DNA from: Diprion similis
Lineage: Eukaryota > Arthropoda > Insecta > Hymenoptera > Diprionidae
NCBI RefSeq assembly: GCF_021155765.1
Contig: NC_060112.1
Location: 992,001-1,056,000 of the forward strand
Length of the DNA stretch: 64,000 nucleotides
Reading direction: 5' to 3'
Under the pieces are notes generated by a model that searched no databases, was not told where the DNA came from, and saw only the letters and a program-made list of their open reading frames with translations. The stretch's first letter is position 1, and every line of letters begins with the position of its first letter. This document shows positions 1-12,300 of this stretch, in pieces. The translations under genes and the position numbers were made by a program.

Positions 1-2872
1 GTGCGCTGTACCCAAAGAGTGTTGTGCGCGGGATAAAATCACTTAGTGCTGAAGAAGCGGAAACGCGATCTGTGCAAAGTAACTCTATCCGTACGTACTT
101 GCACGTAGGTGTGTATTATATCGGGCCGTACTGTACGATATACTTCCAACCCTGTAACGTGGGTGCTGATACGATATACAGCATGTATGTATGTGTGCAG
201 GACTGGATATAGGCACAGCCCCAAGTATGCAGCCGCATGGACGAGAATCCTATCCTTAGCCGTCGAGTACCTCGGGCGATGCACTCGCGATTGCAAATAT
301 CCTTGCTGAGGACGGTCTGGTAGAGGCCTCTGCTGCATGGGCGAAGGTCGTTGCCAGGAACTCCTATATATAACACACAGCTTATTATTTGCCCGTATAC
401 TGGTCGAGGCGGATGGTTTTTTCAGGCAACGCGCGATGCGAACGCCTACTCACCCTGATCGCCTTCTCAGAATCTTAAGAGAAAAAAAAGCGTTGCTTGG
501 TCTTGGTAGAAAGATACCCGCAGATTATTTCGAAAACGCGGTTTAAATTACGCAAGTTCTTGTTCTCATAAGATGATCGAAGTTCACGAAACGAAATTTA
601 TCGTTCGGAGTAGCAGTGCTAAACTTTCTCGGCGAAGTGATTGGAAATGATATTTGTTTCTTATGGTATGAAAGTAAATTTTGTATAAAAAATTATGTAA
701 ATAAATTACAGTAATAATATTAATAACAACGGATGAGAGAACAAAAGCGGCAACAAATATCCAATACAAACAGAAACTGTTGATCAATATACGGCTTCAT
801 CAAACCGATCAGATAACAATAGAATCAAAAAAAAAGAGATAGAGTCCTTGAATGAAATTTCTCTGGGTATACAACCTTCCGTTTTTAGAAGGGACCATTT
901 GTATGGTTGTTAACGCAAACATTTGACACTATTGTAGGTGTACCTCAGATATTCGAATAAGATATTCTTTGTATATGCTAATTTCTCGAGCCATAAATAT
1001 CGAATACCCACTTTCAAGTCCTAATTTATAAGAGAACGATTAAAGCGCCTGGTTCCTTGACGAAGATATATTTTTGTAACAATATTACGAAAGATAAATT
1101 TATAAAGAAACGGAAAGTTTTCGCGAAAGTTACACGAGTGACTGCCAAACTGCATTGAAATGGGGAGGCCTTGATATTTGTTGATAAAAAAAAGACATCG
1201 AAGAATCATACGTTTACCGAAATTCGAGGCAAGGAATGGAGAATCTGAGGGCTGTGATTTATTGAAGGTGTTCCGGAGACGCCGGATCCCAACCTCTGAG
1301 CTGCCTTGACTGACCGGACATCGAACCCTGCAAGAAATGCAGCAGCAGATATAACCGCGATATACATATATACCTCCTCATACCTGCGTAATGCATATGG
1401 GCATAGATTTAATGTGCCGATGCACCGTATGAAAGTGCCAGGGTGTAGGATGAGCCATCGCGAACTGGTTAATTGATCCTTATTTCACATCCCGTTTATC
1501 GTCAACTCTTCAGTCCCTGCAAGCGCCCGTTCTTACACGAAGTAAGGGGAGTAAAGGTTGGAATCATATTGAAGTTAGTAACGTTGTCGTAACGATTCAT
1601 GCTGAGGAAAAACCGTTATATTACGATTTTGGAATTGTCTGAATGACGATCATACTTTGAAATCTTAATTAATTAAAGATCATTGTAAAATTAAGAATAC
1701 AGCAATTTTTTCTCCAATGTTTCGTTATGTTAACGTTACTAATTTCAATCTCGTAGTTTGGAAGCTCGTGCGGTCATTCGTATCGCCAGTTTTCTTTGGA
1801 TAATTTAAAAAATTGATTTTTCAACGTTGCCGAATTCGTAGGATTTTCACGAAATAAGTCACGTCAGAACAGGACTGAATTGTATGAGAATCGGATTATG
1901 CGCAGGCAATTAAGCGCGTGCTAAGTACATACGTGTTTAGACGTTTGGATTCCTAGCGAGCGCGTTTAATACGACTCTTCACGAGAACGTGACCGCGTTT
2001 CGAATGAGGCCTTAATCGATGCAGAAAAAACAGTCGCGAGGAGGTAGCCGTACAATTCCGCTCGGCAGTCATGCAAAAATGTGTTGAATTCTGTTGAAAA
2101 AAACAACGCAAAAAGGAGAATATGTGTCAATTAGATTCGCAGGTGGCATTCCTCGGTGCCCCGGGACCAAACGAAGAACCACCGAGACAATACGAGAAGA
2201 GGGAATAGAGAGTCGAGAAAATAAAAACCGTACATAGTTTACCACCGACAACCCAACGTGCCGAGTTAACGTCGCGTCCATACATATGTACACATACATA
2301 CTTAACAGCTGTTTATACTGTTACGATATGAATGAATAGCCGCGATGGCTTACAATTAGGGCATTCCTTACTCAATGCTGTACGAAAAAGCCTTGGAACA
2401 CGTTACGCAACCTGCTGAGGACAAGTATATTATACTCTTCAATTCATCTATTGTCTCTCTTCTCCTCTACATATGTAGTCTAAACATTATACTGCGGATA
2501 TTAGGTAGTCAGAGTGTCAATTATCTGTAATGCCTAATTAGTATCGTGACCGTATTCCGTCTATTTATCTGGAAATTTTTCATTCGCCTGTGATACAAGT
2601 CGTTGGAGATGCAACGACGTAAGGAATTAGCCCACTTTTTATTGAACCTTGCTGTCCTGGTCGATGTTCGGCGAGTCTAATTTCCGATTTCTAATGATAC
2701 TGCAACGTGTACGTCATCACAATCCTAGATATTGTAAGAAAAAACAATTATTCACTACAATTGCGTCACTCGATTGTTCCGAACGTGACCAAAATTTCAA
2801 TCATGTTAATATTTGTTTTCGATTTGTTTAAATCCTCATCTAATAATGTTTTAATATATTTGAATTTTTCAG
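1..2872. other. No recognisable gene; upstream or intronic DNA of the ZP gene
   Basis: I find no exon I can support here. The first 550 bases are richer in G+C than what follows and carry several short overlapping open frames on both strands, none resembling a known protein. From about 2873 the ZP-domain gene begins with a splice acceptor, so this stretch is probably intron or upstream DNA of that gene, whose earlier exons must lie to the left of the window or are too short to see. Confidence 0.4.
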
Positions 2873-5800
2873 GATGACGGTGGAATTGAATATTTCAACA
2901 CAATAGTTGTCCAGCCTCATCTCAAATTAGTCACAAATCAAGGGAGAGGATTTCACGTGAGATGCCGATATCAAACTAGGGATAAAATTGTTACAAATGA
3001 CAACACGCACGTCGCGATGTTACAGTCGCTTCCGCTTCAGGTAATTCAACGCTAACCAACGATACATACGAACCATATTTTGATTAGCAACAGCCAGAGT
3101 AGATAACTCGGCGGAAAAGAAACCATGTAGCAATTTTTATTTAAAAGAATCTAAACTTTTCGACCATTATCATTACTACAGTCTTTCTGCGTTTTTTTTT
3201 TTTGTTCACACCGTGACGAGTTTTGGGAAAACGACATATATTGATAGAATAGATGGGACTTTCTTTTACGAACCGGACACATTTTTGATTTGGCTGATTT
3301 TTCTTTACAGATTCTATATCGAAAAAAGGAGACACGTATTTGACAATTTTTTTTCTTTCACATATTTTGGAAAACAGAGGGGATCGAATTTGAGAATCTG
3401 GTGATTTTCGGCTTGTAGACTCATTTTCGAAAATTCGAAACTCCGGTTCTATTTGAGCTAAAAGGTTATTCCTTTTTTCATTTTAAAGCTATGGGAATGA
3501 ATTTTGATAAAAAAAATAGTTTCATTGAAAATTATTAACAAATTCATATCGTTATAAGCAATTTAAATGTTTAAATCGATTTTCAACGAATCGTATTCGT
3601 ATTCTACGTCAAATTTCGTCTCAATAAAGCATTTTTAATTGATGGAGATATTATTATTACTATTGGAAAAAAAATAATTTATCTAGCGTGGCACGTCACA
3701 TCGGCGCGCGGGTTCCATTGCACGCCTCATTTTCTTGCCTCGTATCGTTTTTCTCTGTAATATAAATGATTATTCCATATGTTTAATTAAATAATGTTAT
3801 TTATTAGCGAATAAGACTTTGTAAAAAATTGAACGAAAAATTGAATAAATAAAAAATATTATCGTAGCACGTAAAAAATGAATTTATTAAGATTTCAATA
3901 TATTATTATTAGTAAATAAGTAGCTCGTTCTGCATTACACCCTACAATATTTACATTTGCTATCAATTAATATAATATAAAATATAAATATAAAATAAAA
4001 TATATTGATATAATATTAATATATATATTAAGAGCAAATGTAAATATTCTCCGAAGTAATACAGAACGAGGTACTTACTAACTAATAATAATGTATTGAA
4101 ATTTTAATAAATTAATTTTTTACGTGCTACGATAATATTTTTTATTCATTCAATTTTTCGTTCAATTTTTTATAAAGTCTTTGTTAATAAATAAAAAAAT
4201 TGATAATACAAGGAAATTTGACGTAGAATACGATGGTTATACTAAGAACTCGGTACGAGGTGGGGGCAATCGTTAAAAATCGATTTAAACATTTTGATTG
4301 CTTAAAACCATACGAGTTTGTTAATCATTTTCAATGAAACTAGTTTTTTATCAAAATTCATTCTTTTAGCTTTAAAATGACAGAACCTTTTAACTCAAAT
4401 AGAATCGGTGTTATGAATTTTTCAAAATGAGTCTACAAGCCGAAAATCACTAGATTCTCTAATTTTCGATCCCCGCTGTTTTCCAAAATGTGTGAAAGAA
4501 AAAAAATCCTGAAATACGTACCTCTTTTTTTCGATATAGAATCTGTAAAAAAAAATTCAGCCAAATAAAAAATGTGTCGGTCAGAAAAGTGTTCGGTTTA
4601 TAAAAGAAAGTCCCAGATTTAAGAATTAAATTTCGACAAGAATTAAAGAATAAATGATACTCATGGCCTATAGCATCAGCATATTAAAAATACCTGTTAC
4701 TCACCACTATCTTTAGGCAACTGCACCGATGCCTGGCTGCACGATGAAAATTTTCAGTGGAGATCCGACGCAGCACCAGGTTGCAGAAAATGTGAAGATT
4801 GGCGACCCGTTGACTCTGGTTATCAGCATTGACACTCAGGAGACGTATGGCCTGAGGATTTCAGATTGCCTCGTTCGGGATGGCTTTGGCTGGGGTGAAC
4901 AGCGCCTGATAAATGACGAAGGGTATGTGGTAGTAAATCATATGGCGTACTGTACTATATGGACGGACAGTAAAACTGTGCTCTACAATTTTTCTTATTT
5001 ACCTTCCAGCTGTCCAGTGGATAAGGAAATAATGGATCAGTTTACCTACAGCGAGGACAAGACTAAGGCAGAAGTAAACTTCCAGGCTCACAAATTTCCA
5101 TACATCGCCAGCGTTTATTACCAGTGCAACGTTCAGCTCTGCGTGAAATTAGAAGGCGGATGTGAGAATACGGTAAATATAATAATTGTTTTCTCAAGAG
5201 CAATAATATTGAAATTACGTGCATTGTTGAGCTTTATTAATTATATTACGACGATAGTTTTCAAACAGTTGGAATATAAAGTTTCATTATCTTTTTTAAT
5301 AGCCACCATCGTGCAACAGCAAAGGAAGACGGCGCAGGGATTTGCCAAGCGATAAGTCAAAGGGCGATATTAATACGGTGGAAGGCTTACCTGACAGTGG
5401 AACACCAGCTACGATCGAAGTCTTCAGTGGACTTTATGTGAACGAAGCTTCAGACACCACTTCAAAGTCGGATTACTTCAATGAAGTCTCTAAAGAAAGG
5501 GTATAAGACATTTATGAATATTCGATAATTTACTTAATTATTACAAAGTAAACTATCAAAGCAAAGCAGTAGATTGCTATAATATATCGCATCCCGGCGA
5601 TGAGAGTGACATGACTCAAAAATTTGCAATTTTCAGTTGAGATTACATTTGGATTTCCAAAATTTGAATCTATAAGCTTGATAAGTGATATTTCTGTAAT
5701 TGAAAAATTTGCCATCACAGAACAGAGACCAACAGGTAACTTCCATAATCTTGCAATGCTTTTACTCGCGGTTATTTACTTGTACTGAAAAATGACTATC

Positions 5801-6109
5801 GTTTAGCTGTGTCACTCTCATCGCCGGGGTGTGATATGACGTTACCTGAAAAATTCTCATTCTCTGCCCCAATCTACAAATCAACTAATTATTTCCTCCT
5901 GACAGACTATAGATGATCCGAATAGCATATGCATATCACAGAGGAGCTTCGCAATTGGCATAGCGATAGCTGGATTGATCCTGATGTTGGCGGTGGTTGC
6001 TGCGATTCTGGTTCTCTTGGCAAGGCGGCGGCACAAGAGCATTTCAACAACAGGATCATCAATCTATAGTGGCCCTTACACAAACACTGCCTACAGTCAT
6101 AGCAGTTAA
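2873..6109 (+). CDS. Zona pellucida (ZP) domain transmembrane protein, 3' part
   Basis: Five exons join in frame: 2873-3040, 4717-4922, 5010-5172, 5303-5500 and 5906-6109, giving the last 312 residues. Every intron is GT-AG and all phases match. The protein shows the end of ZP-N and a ZP-C subdomain with regularly placed cysteines (PGCTMKIFSGDP, ISDCLVRDG, YYQCNVQLCVKLEGGC). A furin-type site GRRRRDL follows, then a roughly 25-residue membrane helix (IAGLILMLAVVAAILVLLARR) and a short tail ending YSHSS. Insect ZP proteins of this layout are secreted apical matrix or cuticle organisers that are cleaved before the membrane segment. The signal peptide and first part of ZP-N are missing, so upstream exons lie outside the visible gene. 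I cannot tell which insect ZP family member it is. Intron 2 (87 bases) is stop-free and in frame, and intron 1 carries a large foldback repeat. Confidence 0.88.
3251..4617. repeat. 1.4 kb foldback element in an intron of the ZP gene
   Basis: The left arm (about 3251-3965) and right arm (about 4020-4617) are reverse complements over most of their length with moderate divergence. For example, GGGACTTTCTTTTACGAACC at 3255 pairs with the complement near 4600, and TATCGTAGCACGTAAAAAAT near 3860 pairs near 4125. The left arm has an extra insert of about 190 bases (roughly 3620-3800) absent from the right. The centre is AT-only sequence near 3970-4020. No protein is encoded. It is a non-autonomous foldback or MITE-like element. 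Confidence 0.85.
5575..5845. repeat. Short inverted repeat in the last intron of the ZP gene
   Basis: About 30 bases around 5580-5612 (core CCCGGCGATGAGAGTGACAT) recur in reverse complement around 5812-5842 (core GTCACTCTCATCGCCGGGGT). About 200 bases separate the arms. It may be the ends of a small transposon or a structured intronic RNA. Confidence 0.6.
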
Positions 6110-8445
6110 ACTTTTGTAATTGTACTGGATATTACACATATCGAGTCGGCAGTATTTTTTGTTTGTTTTGAATATTATGTCTTTGGGGAGAAATCAAAGT
6201 TCAAAAAGTTACTATATGTACATATAGCAATGGATTTAAGAAAGAAAATCTTGCACTTCGACTACAGTGCTAGTTCAATATCATCATCAATACAGGAACG
6301 TATACGTAGTAAATGAAATGAATTTTAATATGTGGGCTAACAATAAGTATCCATTGTCCGTCTTTAGATATCATTGTGCCGTATACATCCCTCCTTGTGG
6401 TTATTCCCCTGGAAAGGGCGTGCCGGTATACACCCTCCTAATCCAACAATTAATTTTTCGAATTCCTAAAACTGCACTCACACGTACGAACACAAACAAA
6501 CATAGATAAACATTCCTCCCATATTAGCCGTCCGTTAAAAAGCAATATTTATAATTTATAGCAATTAGTACGATAATTATATACGAGTAATTCACCTGCT
6601 GGCTTATCTGGCAAGAGTCAACTATTTCCTAGGTTGTTTACTTGTGACTAAATCAAACTTTTCAATGATAAGCCAATCGACATTTCTTGTTGGTTGCATT
6701 TTTTCACTCCTTTTTCTCTTAATATTACGATACGTTTGTTTGTCGTACAGCTATATTATATGTGATTGATAAAATAACATACATTTTCTAGAGGTAGCTA
6801 CGAGACACGGTCATCATTTTTTGCATGTAATATGGTGAAGAGATTTTTTAATAGGTAATTTACATTGTTAGCTGAAAGCAAGGATATCTCATTTTTATCT
6901 CTATGTTGTTAATTTTGTATTAATCACTGGTGTCTCGCAATTACCTCTAACCGGCAACTATATATACTATACAAAACCTGTTATGAACAGAAAATGACAA
7001 TTAGCTGCTACTTAGTCTTAACTCAGAGTATATTTACTTAGAGTATGATCCAATAACGCTTATTCATTTAATATTAACTAGGTAAATAAAATCAAGGTGC
7101 TGCCCTTGTGTTACTGCTCTTGCAATGGATCCAAGGATTTTCAAAGGCAAATTACTCGACTAGTTGTGAGTCGATAATGACCCTACATATTGAAAGCTGC
7201 ATAACGCAAGAGTGTTAACATTAATCCAGCTAAAACAAAGCTAGGCTTATAAAATATACATAACTAAATTTAAATTAGGAAAAAAATCGCTGCTCATGAA
7301 GGCAGTCGAATAACTGGGTCTAATTCGGTGGTGGGTATATGGTTAAAACATCAAAGCAAAAATTGAAAACGATAAAAAAAAAAAATTAAAAAAGATGGGC
7401 GTAATAGATCATGAAAATTGCTGGAATGCTTATACGAATTCCGATTCAGAAAACGAATGCTAGATGAGAATTGCAAGAACGTTTATACTCCGGAAAAAGA
7501 TTCCAGTCAATATATTTCTAAGGTTTCATAATAAAAGAAGACATAATTAAAACTTTAGAGAGCGAAAGATAACTTGGCTACATAACATATATCGAAGAAA
7601 ATGACTTGGGAACTTTCTCGTAGTATTCACGTGGGTTGGAATTGTACGAGAAATACTTTTGCAGGCACTGAAAAAGTATTTTTTCTACGCAAAGTGGCGC
7701 TGGTTCAAAGTAACATTTTGGTATATAGATGTAACTGTATAGAAACTGAAAGAAAAAAAATAAGAAGCCTTAAATGATACTCTGGACCCTTGCCAAAAAC
7801 GACAAAGTAAATTGTAAATACGAAAAATTTTATAACCATGTAATAACGAATTCATAAGCATATTTTCATAATTAAAACGTATTTAACTGTATTATTAATT
7901 AATTTTTTGCCAATTTACTTTTCCTCCTGGAAATGAGCCAAACTACATCTGTGTGCCAATGATTTCGTCATAGATAAATCATCGACACATACACATAATA
8001 CTATAGCTCACTTGTCTCAATTTTATGAAGTTTTTCTGTTCATGATACCGTAGACGTAAATACCTGAGGGTTTCTCATAGTTGACCTCACTGGTCATGTA
8101 TTTTTTTGACTTTGTGAAACAACGATGTGATGACTACGCATTGAACAAGTTTCACCGTGTAAAATGTGTGCAAACATCGAGCCATTCATTATTTAGCAAA
8201 CTAATCTCTCATTCGATTATCAGTACTACTATTACAATAAATCACTTTACAACAAAAAAAAGTACCATCGATATTTTCTTTATCTTCTGCATTACCAGGA
8301 TACCCGACATTAACCACTGAATGGAAAGAATAAGAATTATTCTAAAGTAAAGAAAGTACCAATTTAAAAGAAAACTTGACTCGAGATCAGACAAAACATA
8401 TTTTTACTAAGCCCGGCTTAATTAAACGTGAATCGCTCATCAATT
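6110..8445. other. Intergenic; 3' flank of the ZP gene
   Basis: AT-rich sequence after the ZP stop codon, probably including its 3' untranslated region. The open frames are short and look random. No RNA gene or repeat stands out. Confidence 0.45.
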
Positions 8446-8944
8446 TCACAACACAGGTGCATATTTTGCCAGTTCGCTAGACCTCATTTTATAGTTCGCA
8501 CTCATTCTTGACCAACTCGCATCTTTAAGAAGCTGATCATTTTGCCAAAATCCCCAATCCTGTCCAGTAGTTGCTGGTCTTCTATACATATCAGTTGGTC
8601 CTACAGGTTTCGGCAACCCTTTTAGAATTTGGAGTCTTAATCGCTGGTGGCTGCCGTAGGAAAAACCATTTCCTACACCCAAAATTGGGTCAAGCTTATT
8701 GTAAATCTCGCTGAAGCTCAGCCGAGAATTGAACCTCAGTCGTTCTTCCAAAATATCCTTAGCATTAGGAACTTTTGTCGGTTCTACATAATCTGAAACG
8801 TAATCACGTTGATTTTCCTCATACTAGCTGGACAAGCGAGTCCAAATCTAAATTGTCATGAATCCGCATAAAAGTAGTACCTTTTCTCATGACATCCGTG
8901 ATATAATTACCATAGCCAGAGAATGTTACTCCAAAAAACTCCAT
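8446..8944 (-). CDS. Small putative sperm/cilium microtubule inner protein
   Basis: Two exons on the minus strand, 8881-8944 and 8446-8792, join across an 88-base GT-AG intron to give a 136-residue protein starting MEFFGVTFSGYGNYITDV and ending SSELAKYAPVL. There is no signal peptide or membrane segment. The short MxFFGxTxxGY start and the GPTDMYRRPATTGQDWGFW stretch are like those in small testis-expressed microtubule inner proteins (the SPMIP11/TEX49 type), as far as I recall the family. It lies about 430 bases downstream of SPAG6 on the same strand, and SPAG6 is an axonemal protein, which fits. That the gene is real is well supported by open frame, splice signals and composition. The family assignment is tentative. 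Confidence 0.72.
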
Positions 8945-9376
8945 TTTAGTTCGGTATAATTACAAAAATTCGCTTCCAAATATACATATTTCCTAAGTGA
9001 CACAAGTAACATTATTCAGCTGTTTGATTTGACCCAATATTTGTAGAGTAGATATTGTTTTTCCAGCCACCTCCAGCTGTGTTCGTGTTATAAAGAGTAA
9101 TTCATACATTCCAGTATGTCTCTGATCATATAGAAGGAACAATTTTTGAATCGATAGTACCGACGAACTTATAGCAAGTCGACAATTTTCTTTTCACTCC
9201 AAAAAAGCAAGTGATGGTCATTTGTTTGAGAAACAAATAATGAAAGATCGTGCATACAGAATTTATACACTTACTATTCCCAGTTGTCGGGACACAGTCG
9301 ATTTGGGATACAAATTTGGCTGTACTATTGCGGAAAAAAAGTGCCGTACATTAAAATTTTCTTGTTAAATTAATTT

Positions 9377-12300
9377 TTAGCCGCGTTCCTCGTTATACTG
9401 AAGCAACGACATACTGGAATTGGTAAATTCGTCGGACATCTTCTGGTCCATTGTAAAAACTGAGGGACATTTCGGTTGGTATTGTTCCACCGCTTCTAAT
9501 AGCGTGTCTGGATATCCCGGCGAATAATATCTGGAATAAGAAAAGACAGCTTCAGAATGACGTATGTATTTTCATCCATCTGAGATTCTCAAACAGCAAA
9601 TTTATCGAGCAACGTTGGAACGGCTGCAGAGTGATAGAATAAATACATAACATCTGAGGGAAATGTTTTCTTCTATATAATAACTATCAACACAAGGTGA
9701 AACCAGGGAGCAGCCATAACATAAAGAATCACTCGATGATCAATTATTTTTTAACGTGTACCTCAGTTCATCATTTCATTGAAATAACTTGAAGTGATGA
9801 AAAAATATCTTTCTGTTATGGCATTTGAATCTTGAATGATAGGTAAATAATTTACTATACATTGCATTACACATGAGTGACATGTATATTGTATATGTTT
9901 GAGCCTTGGTTGTAAATGCATGTGTTCAGTTTGCTTCTATTAGGAAACAGTACTGAAATCATGTACAATTTACAGTGGGTAGCCTACAGGTGAGAATATA
10001 CATATATCCAACACAGAGATATAGGCATATTGATCCATTGAGTCCTTATATACGGTTCTGGCACACACCAAACATCCAACAAATATGGTGGTTACTCCCA
10101 GTACTGCATATCAACTGCTCAATCTAAATAACAAGAACTCATGAAGAACCAATGAAAAATATATCAGAGTAATCAGTTGATTGATATTCATATCTCTGCT
10201 TGACAATCACCATGACTTTCTAACAAAATGTGAGTGGTTTCATTTCGTACTAAAATATGACAAGCAACTGGTGTTTTCTTCTAGATGTTTAACCATTTTC
10301 ACTTGACTAATTATCATTTTCACGTCACTTAATTTATTTATCAGGACAATCTAAGTTTCAACTGACAATTTAAACTAGTTGCAGAGTCTAGATTATTACA
10401 CGTTTATGTCGTAATGATTTCTTGTAATGTAATTAGTAATTTTACAAACCTCACGATTTCCTCAGGAAAACAGCAGTTAATGATAGTTATGTATTCTAGT
10501 AGCATTGAACCAGGTTCGGCTTGTATTTCCTGCACTTTTTTCAACCCTCCGGTGGTAACAAACATACGACGAGCTCTCGCATCATTAGGTAGAATCTATA
10601 AATATAAATTCATTTTTTACGTGTTTGATTTGTGAAAACAAAAGTAAGTTCAAGATTATAGTCAAGTTACAAGTAATATCTCATAACTTTTCTTAACTAA
10701 AAGAACGACATAGGTAGTGGATTGTATAAATAGCTTTCTTACATCATTTGCTAGGAAAACAATTTTTGAAGTCTAAATCTAAATAAAAATATGTGCGATG
10801 TAAAATTCCTACCAGTCGTTCCTTCAAGCCTGTACTTATTTATACTTTTTATTTTTTATAAGAGTTAATAGATTTCATAGCATACATCGGCAGCACAGAG
10901 AAAACAAATTCATAAATCAATAGAGTTCAATTAAGTGGCCAAGTACCCTAAATTGTTTTAAATTCACATGTATCTGTAACGTACGCATATAAGTATGTGG
11001 ACAACAAATACATATATTACAAGTGTACCCTACAGCATATATCGCACAAATATTTTGATGCGTATACACGTTTAGTGATTGAAAAATGGAAGTGTGAGAA
11101 ATCATTGATTGTGAGCTTGTGCGACGGAGGTTCATATAATTGGCTCATTAATAACAATCATATAAGTTACATTACAGCGTGAAAACGATAATAAGGCTTC
11201 CGAAGCCTGGTCAATAGTCAGTCTGAGTTCTTACACCTCGTATGTAACATTGGTTGTCCAGATCACAAATTATGTTACTCTTTGTTGCGCCAAGAGATTT
11301 ATCTAACGTGGATATGTTGAAAATCATTACCAGGAAAACATCTATATAATCATACCATGGCATATTCTGGAAGGTACTCAAATTTTTTTTCTATCTCTTA
11401 CGCTTCGTTCACATAGTTTTTCACTTTCGCTGTGTTTAGGCATTTTCACATTCATGTACGTATATATTTGGTATGTATATGCACTAGGGTGGTTATTTTT
11501 TTTAACTTTTTTTGTTTATTCCTTACGTACCCTTCAAAAAGTTAGTTTTTAGCATCAAATTAAGACTCGTGAAACCGGAACTCGGTAAGAAAATACCTCA
11601 AGGTGCCTTATCTGGTTTGAAATTTGCAAACACTCTAACCGAAATATCTCGAAAATTATACAAGTTGGGAAGCTGTTTTTGATTTCATTTTATAGATAAT
11701 CAAATTTTCCATAAAAAAGGTCCAGACTACTATACACCTAAATGTTCATCTTGTATTCAATACTAACGTTTAAGTTCGAGTGCATTGAATAAATGAATGA
11801 AGATGCTTATTACCTTGTAAATTTTTATCTCACCCATGTTCTAAACTGATACAAGTAATGTCACATAGTCGTCACAACATTTTTTAACGAACATTTGATC
11901 ATCTACAAATTAAAACCAAAAGTAGCTTCCTAACTTATATAGTTTGAGACATTTCGATTAGACTGTTTGAAAAATTTAAACTGGATCAGGCACCTTTTAG
12001 AATTTGTCTAAAGAGTTTCGGTTTCACGAGGCTACGTTTTTGGCAGAAAACTAACTTTTCGGAGGGTACATAAGAAAACAAAAGTAAAAAAGAAACCATC
12101 CTAATATGCAAGGACAAATGTATAAGTAAGTATATTTACATAGGATTAAAAAATAATATATCAATTTCCTCTCTCGCACCCTATATACTAAAATAACTTT
12201 ATTAAAATAAACTTTAAGACGGAAATGTTTTCACGTTGGCTTGTTGACATACAGAATTTTGGCAAGCACGAGAATTTAGCCTGGTTCATACTGTTTACCA

